From the NCBI GenBank assembly GCA_027924585.1, contig BSBM01000994.1:7261001-7325000 (forward strand): DNA of 64,000 nucleotides, read 5' to 3'. This DNA is from Larix kaempferi (taxonomy: Eukaryota > Streptophyta > Pinopsida > Pinales > Pinaceae). The notes beneath the pieces are model-generated. The model did not search any database and was not told the origin of the DNA. It was given only the letters and a program-made list of their open reading frames with translations. Both the position numbers and the translations under genes were made by a program. Shown piece after piece: positions 45,781 to 57,690 of this stretch. Position 1 is the first letter of the stretch, and each line of letters opens with the position of its first letter.

Positions 45781-47040
45781 GAGTCATTCTCCAGGTCAAT
45801 ATTGAGCCTCGTGTGTCAAGGTAATGCATTATAGGAGCCTGAGTTGGACTCATGAAAATTGGAGAAGAATCTTGAGTTGGACTCAAGAGTGGTTAATCTT
45901 CATGTGTTGAGGAAAGTGCTTTGTATGTCAAAGTGATGATGTTGTACAGTCTTGTTATTCAAGGCTAAGTTCTTGTGTGTCAAAATAGATACTCATGTGT
46001 TGAGGTGGTGCCTCATGTGTCAAGGTGATGCATTGGATGTTGTAGCATGTATGGTGTGTGATGTACTACTAACCATGGTTGAGTTATTACGTCTCCTCTA
46101 GATACTTGCCACCTATAGAGTGAATTACTTTAGGATATAACCACTTGGAACGATAGTAGAAGAATATTATCACATCATTGGGAAAATATCCTTAGTATAT
46201 TTGATATGATAATTAAGCTGGCACATGTGGACCATGTAGATAAGACAAGAGATCAAGATAATATGTGATAAGTTACGAGAGAATTCGAATTGCACATAAA
46301 AGAATTAATTAAGAGAGAATTTGAATTGTTAAACTTCAGTGAACACTTCAGTAAATCAAAGGAGATAACAAACAATTATTTAAGAGAGTTAAATAAGTGA
46401 TAACAAAGAATATCTAGTTAACTAAGTGTTATTGCATGAGGACACTTATGTTAAACTAAAAGAAGACACTTATGTTAAACTAAAAGACGTCACTTGAGTT
46501 GTGACACTTGCATGACAACACTTAATTTAGCCACCTAACTAAGTGGGAAAGATTTCAGATAATGGGCGAGTTCATCCTAAGAATTAGTTTAGTTATTTAA
46601 TACACTGTATGAGAAGGGGGACACACTTCTTCATGCAAGACTGATGCAACCAGATGGAGGGTGAGTTCATTCTAAAGTCATAATATAAAAATAGAAGCCA
46701 GTGCATGTGAAGAATATATAAATATGTTATATACATGATTGATGAATTCAATGTGAAGCGAATTATCTTCTCTCTTGAAGGAAATGGGCTTTTATTTGTG
46801 CATGATATTATTCAAAGTCTCTTTTCTGTATATTTCTCTTGCTCTGTAATTTCACTGGGGGTGCTTGATGTAAAATATATTCTCTACTATCTATCAATAT
46901 ACTAAGGAAGGTTTTGATGGGGTTTTCTTCCTCAAGTCATAGAGGGTTTCCCAAGGGTAAATTCATGTGTCAAATGTGATTGCTTAGGTGTATCATTGTT
47001 ATTTGATTTCAAGTATTATTGCAGCTCTGAATTAAAGATA
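45780..47040 (+). repeat. Possible LTR fragment, copia-like
   Basis: A TATA-like run (ATATATAAATATG near 46,712), then TTGCTCTGTAATTTC, then GGGTTTTCTTCCTCAAG and GGGTTTCCCAAGGGTAAA resemble the R/U5 order of the copia LTR at 7.0-7.7 kb (GGTTTTCCCCAAGTAAA). I see no partner copy and no clean ends, so this is a weak call. Confidence 0.3.
46441..46487. repeat. 24-bp tandem duplication
   Basis: GACACTTATGTTAAACTAAA (continuing AGA) occurs twice, 24 bp apart, without a difference. Confidence 0.85.
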
Positions 47041-47829
47041 AAAAAATGAACACCTTTGCCTATTCAGAAAACCTAAGACTTTAGCAGAAAAGATTGAATT
47101 TATTTCCTACCAATATGACACTCTATATTATTATCTTGCTAAGAAAATATCTTTTCCTTCCTGCAAATCAACCTTCTTTAACGACCTTCATATGATCAAG
47201 CTTTCCAATCAGGGGTATAAAATCCTATGACCATCTTCATCCATTTGTATTAACAACTTTGTGTCTCCATGATGTGTTGAATAGAGACTCCAATGAAATC
47301 ATGCAATGCACCATTACCTCTTCAAAAATTAATCACTCTAATCTTTCAACCCTTTATTCGGTGCTTCAATGATTGCTCATCGACACTTTATCTTTTAATA
47401 GTGCAATTGTTTTTTTCTTTCATAATTTCCTTTAAACCTCTTATCTTAAATCTAGATGCTACTATGGTATACATTTGTTTACATACTTGTCTCTTCTTCT
47501 CTGTTGCGGTGCATCTATTGTATGATCGGTAATTATTTCATTAAAGCTGCACTTCGTCGATGATATTTCCACTTTCTTCATGAAACGCCAACTTAATTAT
47601 TATTTTTCTTTTGGGTGTCAATGAAGCTCTTTCTTTCTCTTCTCAGTTTCAATAGGAATCATGCTTATACCATGCAATATCGGCGTTGCTTCCATTTGGT
47701 CATTGAAACACTGCTAAGATTTTACTTCCCTCACAAAACATCAACAAAACTGTAGCTTTATAGGAGTAGTGTAGATTTTACTTCTTTCATTAGAGTCCTC
47801 GAAGTAAAAGGTGGAACTTTTTATATCTT
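47041..47829. other. No recognisable gene
   Basis: AT-rich, short frames only. It may be the degraded continuation of the minus-strand gypsy element at 47.8-49.1 kb. Confidence 0.4.
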
Positions 47830-49086
47830 CTTCCGAATGTCACCATCCATTGATATATAGAAATCAAACTCAACATCATTTATGACAGGAATATTTTGGA
47901 CTTCTATTTCAATGCCAACGTCTAGAAACAAGTATAAGTACAGAGAATAAAAAATTTCAGAATATAAATCGATGATGATTTCTTCTTAGTTATTTAATAA
48001 TTTTCCTTCAAAAATGGTATGCTCAAGGGAATCATTAGTCAATTGTTGTTCCAAAAATAAATTATCAGTCAAAACAACAAGATTTTGTTCAGGACGTGTT
48101 TTAGTAGTAAAATAATCATCATCAGTAATCAGATTTTCAATAATTAGATTTTCCATCTTCCAAAAAACATTGATTCATTTTCTTTTACAATTTCAAACAT
48201 ATGTGTCATTTGAAAATACAAACAATCCAACATTCCAACTATAGGTTCATTTTGATCATTTTCTTCTACTTGTTCAAAGGGGTTGTGAGGGTAGGGTACT
48301 CCCAAATCATAATCTAATAAATTTAAGAAACCTAATGTATCCACAGATCCTAAAATGTGCTCATAGGATTTTTTATTTAAATCATTCACTATTATAGTGG
48401 AAATTTCTTCATGTGAATATACAACAGGGAAAGAACAATTACTCTATTCGTAAAACTATTTAAAAGGATTGTTTGAGAAATTAGTTTCTTTAAGATTTTA
48501 TGTCCATTAAAATTTGTAATTTCTTAGTCCAAGGGTCTTGGGTTAACATCATTAAAACAACTGCAATATTTTTCATCATTAATTAAAAATTCATAATTTT
48601 TAGGAAAAAAGTGTAGTCGCAAACACCAACCAATTAATTCTTCCCCGTCAGGGTTGTCCTCTTCAAGGAACATGTAATAAATTTGAGCCATCTTTGATAT
48701 GAAATATTCATTAGACTCATATTTTTTCCTCTTAATACCATCACGCTCTTCACATAACTTCTCATAGTCATAGTAATCATGGGTAGCAATAAAGCTTCCA
48801 TGAACCGCTTCCAACTGTGAATAGACCTGGGTGAAATTTTTTTATACCAAGACCTAATTTTCCCTTCGAAAGCGAGGGTAAACAACCTACATATTTTGGC
48901 ATCTTGAACAATTTTGAAATTTCGACATGTAACATCAAAATGAATGATATGCCTAAATGTAGAGGCTTTCCCTTCATCATCAAACTTAGATTCTGACAAG
49001 AGATTGACTCTCTTCTTGCAAATGCTTCTGGATGGTCTAGGTGAACCAAAAGCATGTTTCAATACAGCGAAATGGGAAGAAGCCAT
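47830..49086 (-). pseudogene. Ty3/gypsy gag, second element
   Basis: The frame begins at ATG 49,086. It reads FRHIIHFDVTCRNFKIVQDA, KICRLFTLAFEGKIRSWYKK, ISPRSIHSWKRFMEA and, by frameshift near 48,800, YYDYEKLCEERDGIKRKKYE, SNEYFISKMAQIYYMF. These are the Retrotrans_gag blocks (H...F, CRLF..TLEG.A..WF, SW..F...F). Two more open pieces, 48,389-48,144 and about 48,165-47,830, continue in other frames. On the minus strand a stretch near 49,310-49,290 (CTGGGCCGCAACC) could be an eroded primer site of the TGGCGCCG type. The other pol domains are not seen. It is separate from the plus-strand gypsy element at 33-45 kb. Confidence 0.8.
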
Positions 49087-51230
49087 TAAAAGGTAATTAA
49101 ATCTATAAAAAATGACTTCACATAGTCCATCTTGTCATCCATCCCTCCTAGCACAATATATGTTTCTCAGGTTGAATTGACTTGGCATCAATATTAGGGG
49201 TTCTCCTCGGTACGAAGTCACAATTAGACCTCAAACCATTTGAAGTAGGGAACCCATCTAGATTATGGCCAGAAATGATTCCTTATTGGGTATCATTGGT
49301 TGCGGCCCAGTCCACCATTTAGGGTTTTATAATTAAGATATAAAATGCAATCTAATTTAACCTAAATGTTGTTCCTAACTAAACTAATCTATCCCAGGAA
49401 GGAGCGAGAGTAAAAGGGTGAATAGTGAAATATTAATTGAACATCCACATCCAAAATTCACATAATTATTATAAGAGGAAAATAAACAAGCGACAGAATG
49501 AAAGCATAAATATTAGAACAGTCTTGGTATTTATGTCATTTTGATTTGATTACCCACATAAAGCATAAGAACAAAAATAACATACGAAATAAGAATTAGA
49601 AAGATGTAGGAAGAATCCATTTAGAAATCTAAAACAATCTTACTACATATCTGCATGTGAAAAAATATGAAGTGGTTCAAGACATTCATCCACATAACGA
49701 TAGTATTCATGTGTAAAAGCTAATCATAGGATTCTCCTCATTCACAATTCAACAATAATACATTGGAAAAGTTCAAGATCCAAAATCCCCTTTCTCATCA
49801 AAATGAGATTAGAATATATAGTCCAAGGTTGGATGACTCTTGGCCTTCCCTATTCCTTTAAGAATTTTGGAGTTATTTTGAATAAATTTATTACAACACT
49901 TAATTTAATTCACCCTTGGGTATCCTTTGACATTCGACTAATTTATCCTTAAGTGGATTTTGTCATCTAGGTGAGTTTGTCTTGATGTGGCATGTTGAAT
50001 TCGTTAAATTCTAACCACAGAGAGATTCTCCATGAATATCAATATTGATCTTTCAATACATACAATTTGATATGGAGAAAATATTGTCCAATGCTTCCAA
50101 CACCATTCCTCGATCCGCATCCCCACAGTAATTCTTTAATCTTCTAAAATGTGGTATAGTGTTTCATGTCGTAATGCTTCTTTCGACTCCATCCATGAAT
50201 TTTGGTGTGTTCTATCGATCTTGATGCAACATGATTTCATCAAACGTGAAGTGTCATAAGTGTTGGCCATGACAATATATGTTTCTCCTCATCTTGACTT
50301 GAGAACAGTGCTTTCCGATAATAAAAATGTTCCCCTTCCAGTAGTTCATTTCGTTCTTCTTCATGGCACCACTGATGTTTACAACTTGTATTGGTCGACT
50401 TAGCATAAAAAAAACTTATGTATTTATCTCAGTCGCAATGTCTTTTGGAGGGGTCATCTCCATGTTCTACATACTTGGTGATCATCATGGGTGCCTATGT
50501 ATGTATGCAACCACATAAGTTGGATTCACATTTGTCTTGTAAGAATTGGCACTATTCGAGGTCTTCGATCAAATCGACCCTTCTAGTCGTTGATGATCCA
50601 GTCACTCTTTTATATTGCAACTCTTTGGTTTATGTGACAGGAAATAATCATGACCACAACCGTGTAGGTCTCATCGATACCTTTCCAATGGCATAAGGGG
50701 GACTTTAAATCATTGACCAGGTCAAAAATTATGGTCAAATTACGAGAGCAACAATTTTTCGTGTTGTCGTTCTCGCACGTCCTCAATGATTTCTTTTACT
50801 TCACGACTTGAGATCAATTGTGTTGAGGATGCTTTGGATTCTCCTTATGATTTTTTCCATGAAATCCTCGCACTTTACCCTCCATACATAAAATTCCGTA
50901 TGAATAAACATAATCCATCATTAAACTTACTAGTATTCTATTAAAAACAAAATTAATTAAAATAAATTAAATTAAATTAACACAAAAATTATCAAAATAA
51001 AAATTAACTAACTAAAACAATAATAAGAAATATGAAAATAAAACCTAAATCTAAATCTAACTCCTAACTTATCTAGGACCGTATACTAAGCTAACATAAT
51101 CCCCACCTTTTATTCCCCATGCTTTATTTATTTTAAAACTAATAAAAGAAACATGATTGCACCGAGAGGTGCTCTACAGCCCAATATGAGGGAGATCTTG
51201 TAACATGTGAGTGTTTGTCCAGTTAGTCAA
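49087..51230. other. No recognisable gene; possibly 5' LTR of the minus-strand gypsy element
   Basis: Position relative to the gag suggests leader and LTR, but I could not define LTR ends. The plus frame 50,418-50,696 is unrecognised. Confidence 0.35.
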
Positions 51231-51234
51231 GTGT

Positions 51235-51620
51235 TTGTCGAGTAACAAAATAATACAAAGTAAAAAGTAATAAATATTATGTCTGCCATAAACAAAAAGG
51301 AATAATACAAAGTAAAAAGTAAATATGAGACTTAAAGTAGAGACTTTAGAACTTAGGATTAGGTGGTAAATATTATGCCATAAACAAAAAAAAATAATAC
51401 AAAGTAAAAAGTAAATATGAGGCTTAAACTAGAGACTTACTTTTAATACAAAGTAAAAAGTAAATATGAGACTTTAAAATGTTTGTCGAGTAATAAAATA
51501 ATACAAAGTAAACAAAAAAGAATAATACAAAGTAAAAAGTAATAAATATTATGTCAGCCATAAACAAAAAAGAATAATAGAAAGTAAAAAGTAAATATGA
51601 GACTTTAGAGCTTAGGATTA
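51235..51620. repeat. AT-rich tandem repeat around AATACAAAGTAAAAAGTAA
   Basis: The core word recurs at about 51,250, 51,303, 51,396, 51,448 and further copies to 51,595. Copies alternate with TAAATATTATG(T/C)C and CATAAACAAAAA. Some copies carry ATGAGRCTTWAA after the core. Spacing is irregular (about 50 bp and multiples). Confidence 0.75.
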
Positions 51621-53597
51621 AGTGGCTCAGGTATTGCACTCAAGGAGCTATTCAAGAAGAAGTTTGCACCTCGGTAAATTTAATCCCTCTCGAGCTTGAT
51701 AAAACCTAGAATTTAAATCTAGACTAATTATTCCCTATACCTTTATTTAATTTAAAACTAATAAAACAAACATAATTAAAATAAAAACAATGTAAAAAAG
51801 TTAAATAACAAAATTAAATAAAATAAACTAACTAAAATTGAGTCCCATCCTTCCAACTTAAACTAACCTACATCTCCCTTAAAAACGTGCACCCCACTAT
51901 GTTTGCATTGAAAACCTCAATGCATGGAAATAGGTTTTGAAATGTTCTTTCACAATTAACTTTTCTATTTCTATCTCTTACGTAGTGAAAAATCCAGAAC
52001 ACTATGTACAACTCAATAATTGCAATTACTTTTCTTATTGTCTTAATGAAGTTAATCTTAATGGGTGTAGTTGTGATGATTTTTGCATTTAAGAGGCTCA
52101 TTCTATAGTCCAATAGGAAGTAGATGTGTAACTCCTTCAGTGCTCATCCTAGAAATGACAGTGTCTTTTTAAAATATATATATATATTATATAAAAAAAT
52201 AAAATGCCCGTTGAAATTAGATTTAAATCATTTAAGACAACATATATATAAAACTACAACAAAATAGATAAATTAAAACCATAAACATTACATTACACAC
52301 TTGAATAATGCTTAGATTGCAAATATTGAAGAAAGGTTTGCACCTCAAAAAGATTTGATCCCTCTAAACTCTTGATAAATCCCCTTTAAAATAGATCTAT
52401 ACTAATAGTAACCCGTCATTTTCATTATATATATATATATATAATCATTTTCATTATATATATATATACTCATTTTCATCACTGATCTAAGTAAATTTGC
52501 AAATGGTACCTAAACGATCGAAGGCACAAATCAAATCGATAATACGCATAGTGTTTTTGGATTGTAAGCCAGGGTGGTAAAAGGGAAACTGATACACCGA
52601 CACTAGAATCAAGGTGATGAGAATAAGAAATTTCACCCTTGAAACCACTCCCAATCGCCAACACACAGTGTTACAGCTTGGCAAGTATCCACCACCACCA
52701 GCGATAGCCTTATATTTCCTCGATTAATGCACATCATTTGTTGTCTTTTATCAAATTTTTATTAGGTTTTCTGTTCTACCGGCCTCGATTTATTATTCTC
52801 TAGTGGGGTAGAGATTTACCTCTCACTTAAACTAGTCTAAAACATTTTGCATCCTGTTATTGATTTGTGCTATATTGCGCCAATGGGCTTCTTTATTAAA
52901 ATCAAAAGCTTAAAAAACCTAGAGTATAGAGAATTATAGTAGGTGGACATCGTGCAGATGATGTTCGCTTGATTTTCAAGTACATTGTTTATGTAGCAGA
53001 GTAATAGCTTGCTTCAAAGAAAAATGTTCATATCTCACACAGTTTTGTAACACCGAGGAAGAATCGTTACTAACTTTATCTTCTTGAGAAGAACCTTCTA
53101 AATCCCCGCGGGTTATTTAATGCAGTTTTGCTGGTGCAAAACATATTTCACATTCTGTTGGATTTTTGTAAAAGATGTATTTATGTTGTTTTTGTTATAT
53201 TGATTGGTGTTTATTTCTTACAATTTGGTGTGGACTATTATCTATGCTTTTTCTAAATTGAAGGAGGATGAGACAAGTATAGTGTCCAGTTCAAAATTCC
53301 AAATAAACAATTATATATATATATATATATATATTTGCTAGTTTACGGTCGGCTTATGGCGAAGAATTGTCCATTTATTATTATTATTATATAATTGTTT
53401 TATAAAAATAAAACAATTTAAAAAATAACAATAAGGATTGCTAATAATAACAAGAGCCACGAGGTAGCAATGTCCGGACATTGCTATTGCAGTGACTGCT
53501 TTTGCAGGTTCAAGGAGTTGTATTGCCAAGGAGAAAGGATTACCTTGAAAGAAAACAAAAGTATTCAGGTTCATTGAATAATACTCCCTTGTGAAGG
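51621..53597. other. Spacer with TA microsatellites, no recognisable gene
   Basis: AT-dinucleotide runs lie at about 52,173-52,190, 52,425-52,443, 52,455-52,469 and 53,312-53,334, and a TTA run at 53,378-53,392. Around 52,416-52,480 the word TCATTTTCAT followed by a TA run is repeated three times. Small minus frames at 52.5-52.7 kb have no support. Confidence 0.55.
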
Positions 53598-55154
53598 TGT
53601 AATGTCCCCATTTTGACCCCCTTTGCATTAAATCGTAAATGGTGTAAATATTGTTATTTAATCATGGTGAGGAGCTCAAGGCCAAGGCCCCACCGTTGAT
53701 TTAACGTTTTATGTATCGGCAATTAAAAATAGATGCATATGGTTCTTGTGCTGGACATGCACAATGTAAATTAAGACATCATGTAAATACGAATTTTAAT
53801 GAAATACCCACAACTAGCTATGCAATGCAACAAAGAGATGGGGGCATGATTCTACAAGGAATAGGGAGAGAAATTATTCAAACCCTTGAGCCAATGGTGA
53901 TAAGCCAAATGTCAATGAATAAATCCTCAACTACCCATTTTGGTTTATGCACCCAATCATTAAATTCTTCCAAGAGTTGGTTGAGGTAGTTAATACATTG
54001 GGAATGAAGAGGTATGGCAGCCAATTTTGTGCATGGGCAAGCCATCAACCTGGGAAAACGTACTTTTGCTTCTAGGGCAAGAAAACACCCACAAAATGGT
54101 GCCCAAAGCCCTTCTTCACCCATTGTCTTTCCTCTCTCACGCAGTCTAAGGTAGCTGAGTCTGTCTCCTTCACATTTTCTACCATTTTCCTGTATTTTCT
54201 ATGCCTGGGAACTCGTTTTTGTGTTGCACAGTGGCTGGGCGAAAGGGAGTCACGTTTTGGGGATTTATAGAGGTCGTTTCTGCCCTTGGAATGCATATAA
54301 ATGTTTTCTGAAAACGAATTGCTCTCCTAGGGTTTCTTTTTCCCCATCTACCAGTTTGTTTTGATTGCCCACATTTTTCAGTAGTTGTGTTTCATTGTTG
54401 GGTGCATCCCTGTGTTGGTGGAAATTGTGAGCAAGAATTAGGAGTGGAAGTGGACTAGAATTGGCTTGATAAACTTAGTGAGGAGGTAGCCTCTCAAGAG
54501 TATCAAAAGGGATGGTTGCTCTTCTATGCACACCTTGAAGAACACTAGAATGGAAGGTATGGCCTGAGGGACTATGTAATAGTGAAGGGAATACTTCCTT
54601 GTGCTAGGTGTGTATGTATTGTGGGGACCAAGCTAGATAGATCTTGCAAACGGTGTCCATAGCTCTGTGGATGAGCCACTAGCTTAGCAATTCATTCCTT
54701 TCCATTTCCTTAGTAGCCTGATAAACCCAATTACAGATTGGCTTGGCTCATTTTGGGTGTATGTTTGGCTATGTGTGAGTCTACTGTTCCCTGGTTCCTT
54801 GTAGGAATCATGCTCAGCTCGGGGGTGGCAGTTGTGATGAGAGATTGATGAACACAATTGGCCTATGGTTGGGTGGAACGTTGCAGTTGCATAGCCAGTT
54901 GCTTAGGACTACTTTGCTTTAAGATAAGTACTCTCGTGTTAATTCTGTATTGTCTTTAATTGTTGAATCTCATGAATAACTTGAATGTATGATGGATGTG
55001 TAATTGAATCTATTTCCGCTATGACTTACATTTATACATCTGCATATGTCTCTCTATATTATGTGAATGTTTATTTAGTAATTATGGGGCCAAATGCTCA
55101 GCTTTAGCATCATGTTCTCTCCATCATGCTGGTATGATGGAAGGGCACATTACA
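53598..55154 (+). repeat. Solo LTR related to the 9-kb element
   Basis: It begins TGTAATGT and ends ACATTACA, exact inverted ends of 8 bp. It shares with the 9-kb element's LTRs the stretches GGTGAGGAGCTCAAGGCCAA, CCACAACTAGCTATGCAATG, CCTGATAAACCCA and GAATCATG followed by CAGCTCGGGGGTGGC. Flanking GAAGG (53,593) and GAAGT (55,155) are a 5-bp target duplication with one change. No primer site or polypurine tract adjoins it, as expected of a solo LTR left by recombination between two LTRs. At 1,557 bp it is longer than the 1,380-bp copies because it carries an extra segment (about 54,515-54,690). Confidence 0.88.
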
Positions 55155-57237
55155 GAAGTAAGCTTCCCTTCACTTTTCTTTTCCTTTACCATATGAAAGG
55201 ATATATTTTAATATAAAGAAAGCAATAATTATTCCCTATTAGCTATTGGATATTAGAAAATAATAAAATATACCTCATATTTTCATAAATTGAAATCATG
55301 GCGGCTTGACTCATCACCTTGGTAAATGACAAATTGGTACACACTTTCCTCTACATCTACCGAATAAGGATGCTCTAAGGATGCTCTAGATCTTTGATAT
55401 CTCTTGGATAATAAAAAACTTATTGTTTATTAATAATCTCAACATCTGATTCATCTCTACTAGTTATATTCTTCCGAGAATATCGTTATTTCCTCTCATT
55501 AAGTATTGGATTTATTAGACCTGCAACCATTGACTGAACGACCATACCAACGTTTATTATGATATTTAACTATTAACATGACTTATTTACTTGCACAAAA
55601 ATGCTCTGCTTTACATGAGTATGGATATCATAAGCTTTAAGTGATCCTACTTATAACACCTGGACAAATTTCTAAGTATTAATAGAATAAATATTGTAAT
55701 CATTCCTTGAAGAGCTAGTTATATCAGCTTACTTGGAAAGCACGTAAAGGTAAGCCGTATGCACATTTCAAATGTTGCATATAATCTTCTTCTCTCATTC
55801 CCTAGCCTCAACAGGAACCTGTCTTATACTATGTAATGAGTAGTATCAGCATTTAACCAGCTCCTATACAACTGCCATATCCACATGAAAGCAGCCTTAA
55901 AAGGCTCTAAGATATCCAACGACCTCATCATAAAAGGCATAAAAGGTTATAAGTAATCCCCCTAGGTTGTGGTGTCTCAAAGGTTTCAAGCACCCAACCA
56001 CATGCGAAGAGTTCGTCCTTATAATGAATGTAATGCTGGGTGAGGATATAAGCTATTGGTTTCAAAGAATCAGTACAATCAGGTTTAGCAAATATTGCGA
56101 TCAATCCCAGTCCATACTTGATATTAGAAACCGCCACCGAGCCACTACCACTGACAGGAAAGTGCACCTACCGCACCTTACGGGGCCACACCCACCGCCA
56201 CTCACAAGCATAACCCTATTTAAGATCCATGGATCACAAGCATCTCTGACAGAGCATCTCTGACTTACCATTCCCTTAGGTGTAAGTAATAGTTAGGTGT
56301 GCCCTCCAAATTAAGGGATGTTGCTAATGTTATCATTGTTATGAATATCTATAAAAATATGGTGTAGCTATGTCTCTGATGAAAATGTTGTTCAAACTTC
56401 CAGTTGTTATTGGTAAGGATAATAATTATTAAAGTACTGCCACATGCGAACTGAGATTCCTTTCATCAAGATCAGGACTGACACCCCATCAAACTATAAG
56501 TATTATACATAACACATAACCCCAACTCTTAGCCATGACAGTACATACACTAACTCTTATAGACTAAAAAAACATAAAACAATATGAGGTGGCCAAGTTA
56601 GGCACGTTACATGTAATTTCAATGCAAAGAACAGGTATTGGATTCCATTATAACCAAAATTGCATTAACACTATCGCGGTCTGAAATCTACCGTAACATC
56701 TAGAAAGGAAGAGTAGTTTCTATGCTAGAAGTCGCAAGTTTAATCGCAATTCATTTTACAAGATGTCAAAGTCGAAGTCATTTTTAAGTTTCATGTCGTT
56801 CTTGATTAGATAATAATATTGCATATATAATTATCTAATTCCTATGTTACCGATCAAATAAGTTTGTTTATTTGCACCTTTAACCAAACCGATGACTTTC
56901 TCATGTAACTTTCACTAAGTGTTGTTAGTGGCACGATAACAACTCTTTTTTATCCACCAAGTTAGTATAAACGTCGTCTTAAAACTTTAAAAAATGGGTT
57001 TACAGTTGGCGGAATCAATTGTTAAACCTTTGGATAAATGTATATAAAATGATACTTTGATACTAAATTTGTGTGCCCATAAAATTCAATGCAGAAACCC
57101 GAGATTTCCATCATTCTTTTAATAGATCTTACTACATTCAATGATGGCTTGTTGAGGCTGCAAGCCAACATGATGGGTGGTTAGTGAATAAATAACATGG
57201 TAAGTTAATGGAAGAAAAGAGAAAAATCTCTATCTAA
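55155..57237. other. No recognised gene; one open minus frame
   Basis: A 79-codon minus frame (56,167-55,928), containing KPIAYILTQHYIHYKDELFA and GWVLETFETP, has protein-like composition without low-complexity runs. I do not recognise it. A 12-bp duplication (GGATGCTCTAAG) lies near 55,370. Nothing else was found. Confidence 0.35.
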
Positions 57238-57690
57238 TCAGGGTGGCTTGGAGGGATCCTTTTTAATCTCCCTGGACTTATTTCTGAGTAGAAGAACTGC
57301 CATCGCGCCTACACTTGTGGCCACCACTCTGATAAGGTAACGACTCCTACTATATATTGATCGAGAGAAATCTCTGATACTCGTGAGAAGACAGGTGAGA
57401 AAACAAGGAATACTTCTATTACCGGTGGATGGATGGGAAAGTAAATAAACCAACAGAATACACGCGGTCATATCTTATGGCCCCAAATGTGAACTGAAGC
57501 TATGCTCGCCCTCGGGGTATAAAACAAAGTTCGAAAAACAGGAGATTTGAACGTACACACGTCCACATCCAGCCAACTTCGAGCCCATCTCCATAGCCTG
57601 AAGGAACGTACACATGTCCATGCTTTCATTAAGGTTTGTTTATGAGAGCCCGTCGCCGGGGCCTGGGCACAATACTCCAAGCAAACGTCA
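57238..57690 (-). other. Possible promoter and first exon of an unrecognised gene
   Basis: This stretch is richer in GC and CpG than its surroundings. On the minus strand it has an inverted CCAAT box (CCTATTGG) and TATATG near 57,700, then two copies of GGAC(A/G)TGTGTACGTTC (57,620-57,605 and 57,566-57,551), whose ACGT cores resemble plant bZIP sites. Two overlapping frames follow (57,680-57,468 and 57,471-57,238, the latter from an ATG, 77 codons, ending KSREIKKDPSKPP). I cannot name a product. It could instead be part of an LTR. Confidence 0.3.

Noticed and set aside
53458-53640. Start of the solo LTR placed further left
   Set aside because: The TGTAATGT/ACATTACA ends and GAAGG/GAAGT duplication fix the border at 53,598; sequence to the left has no match in the other LTRs.
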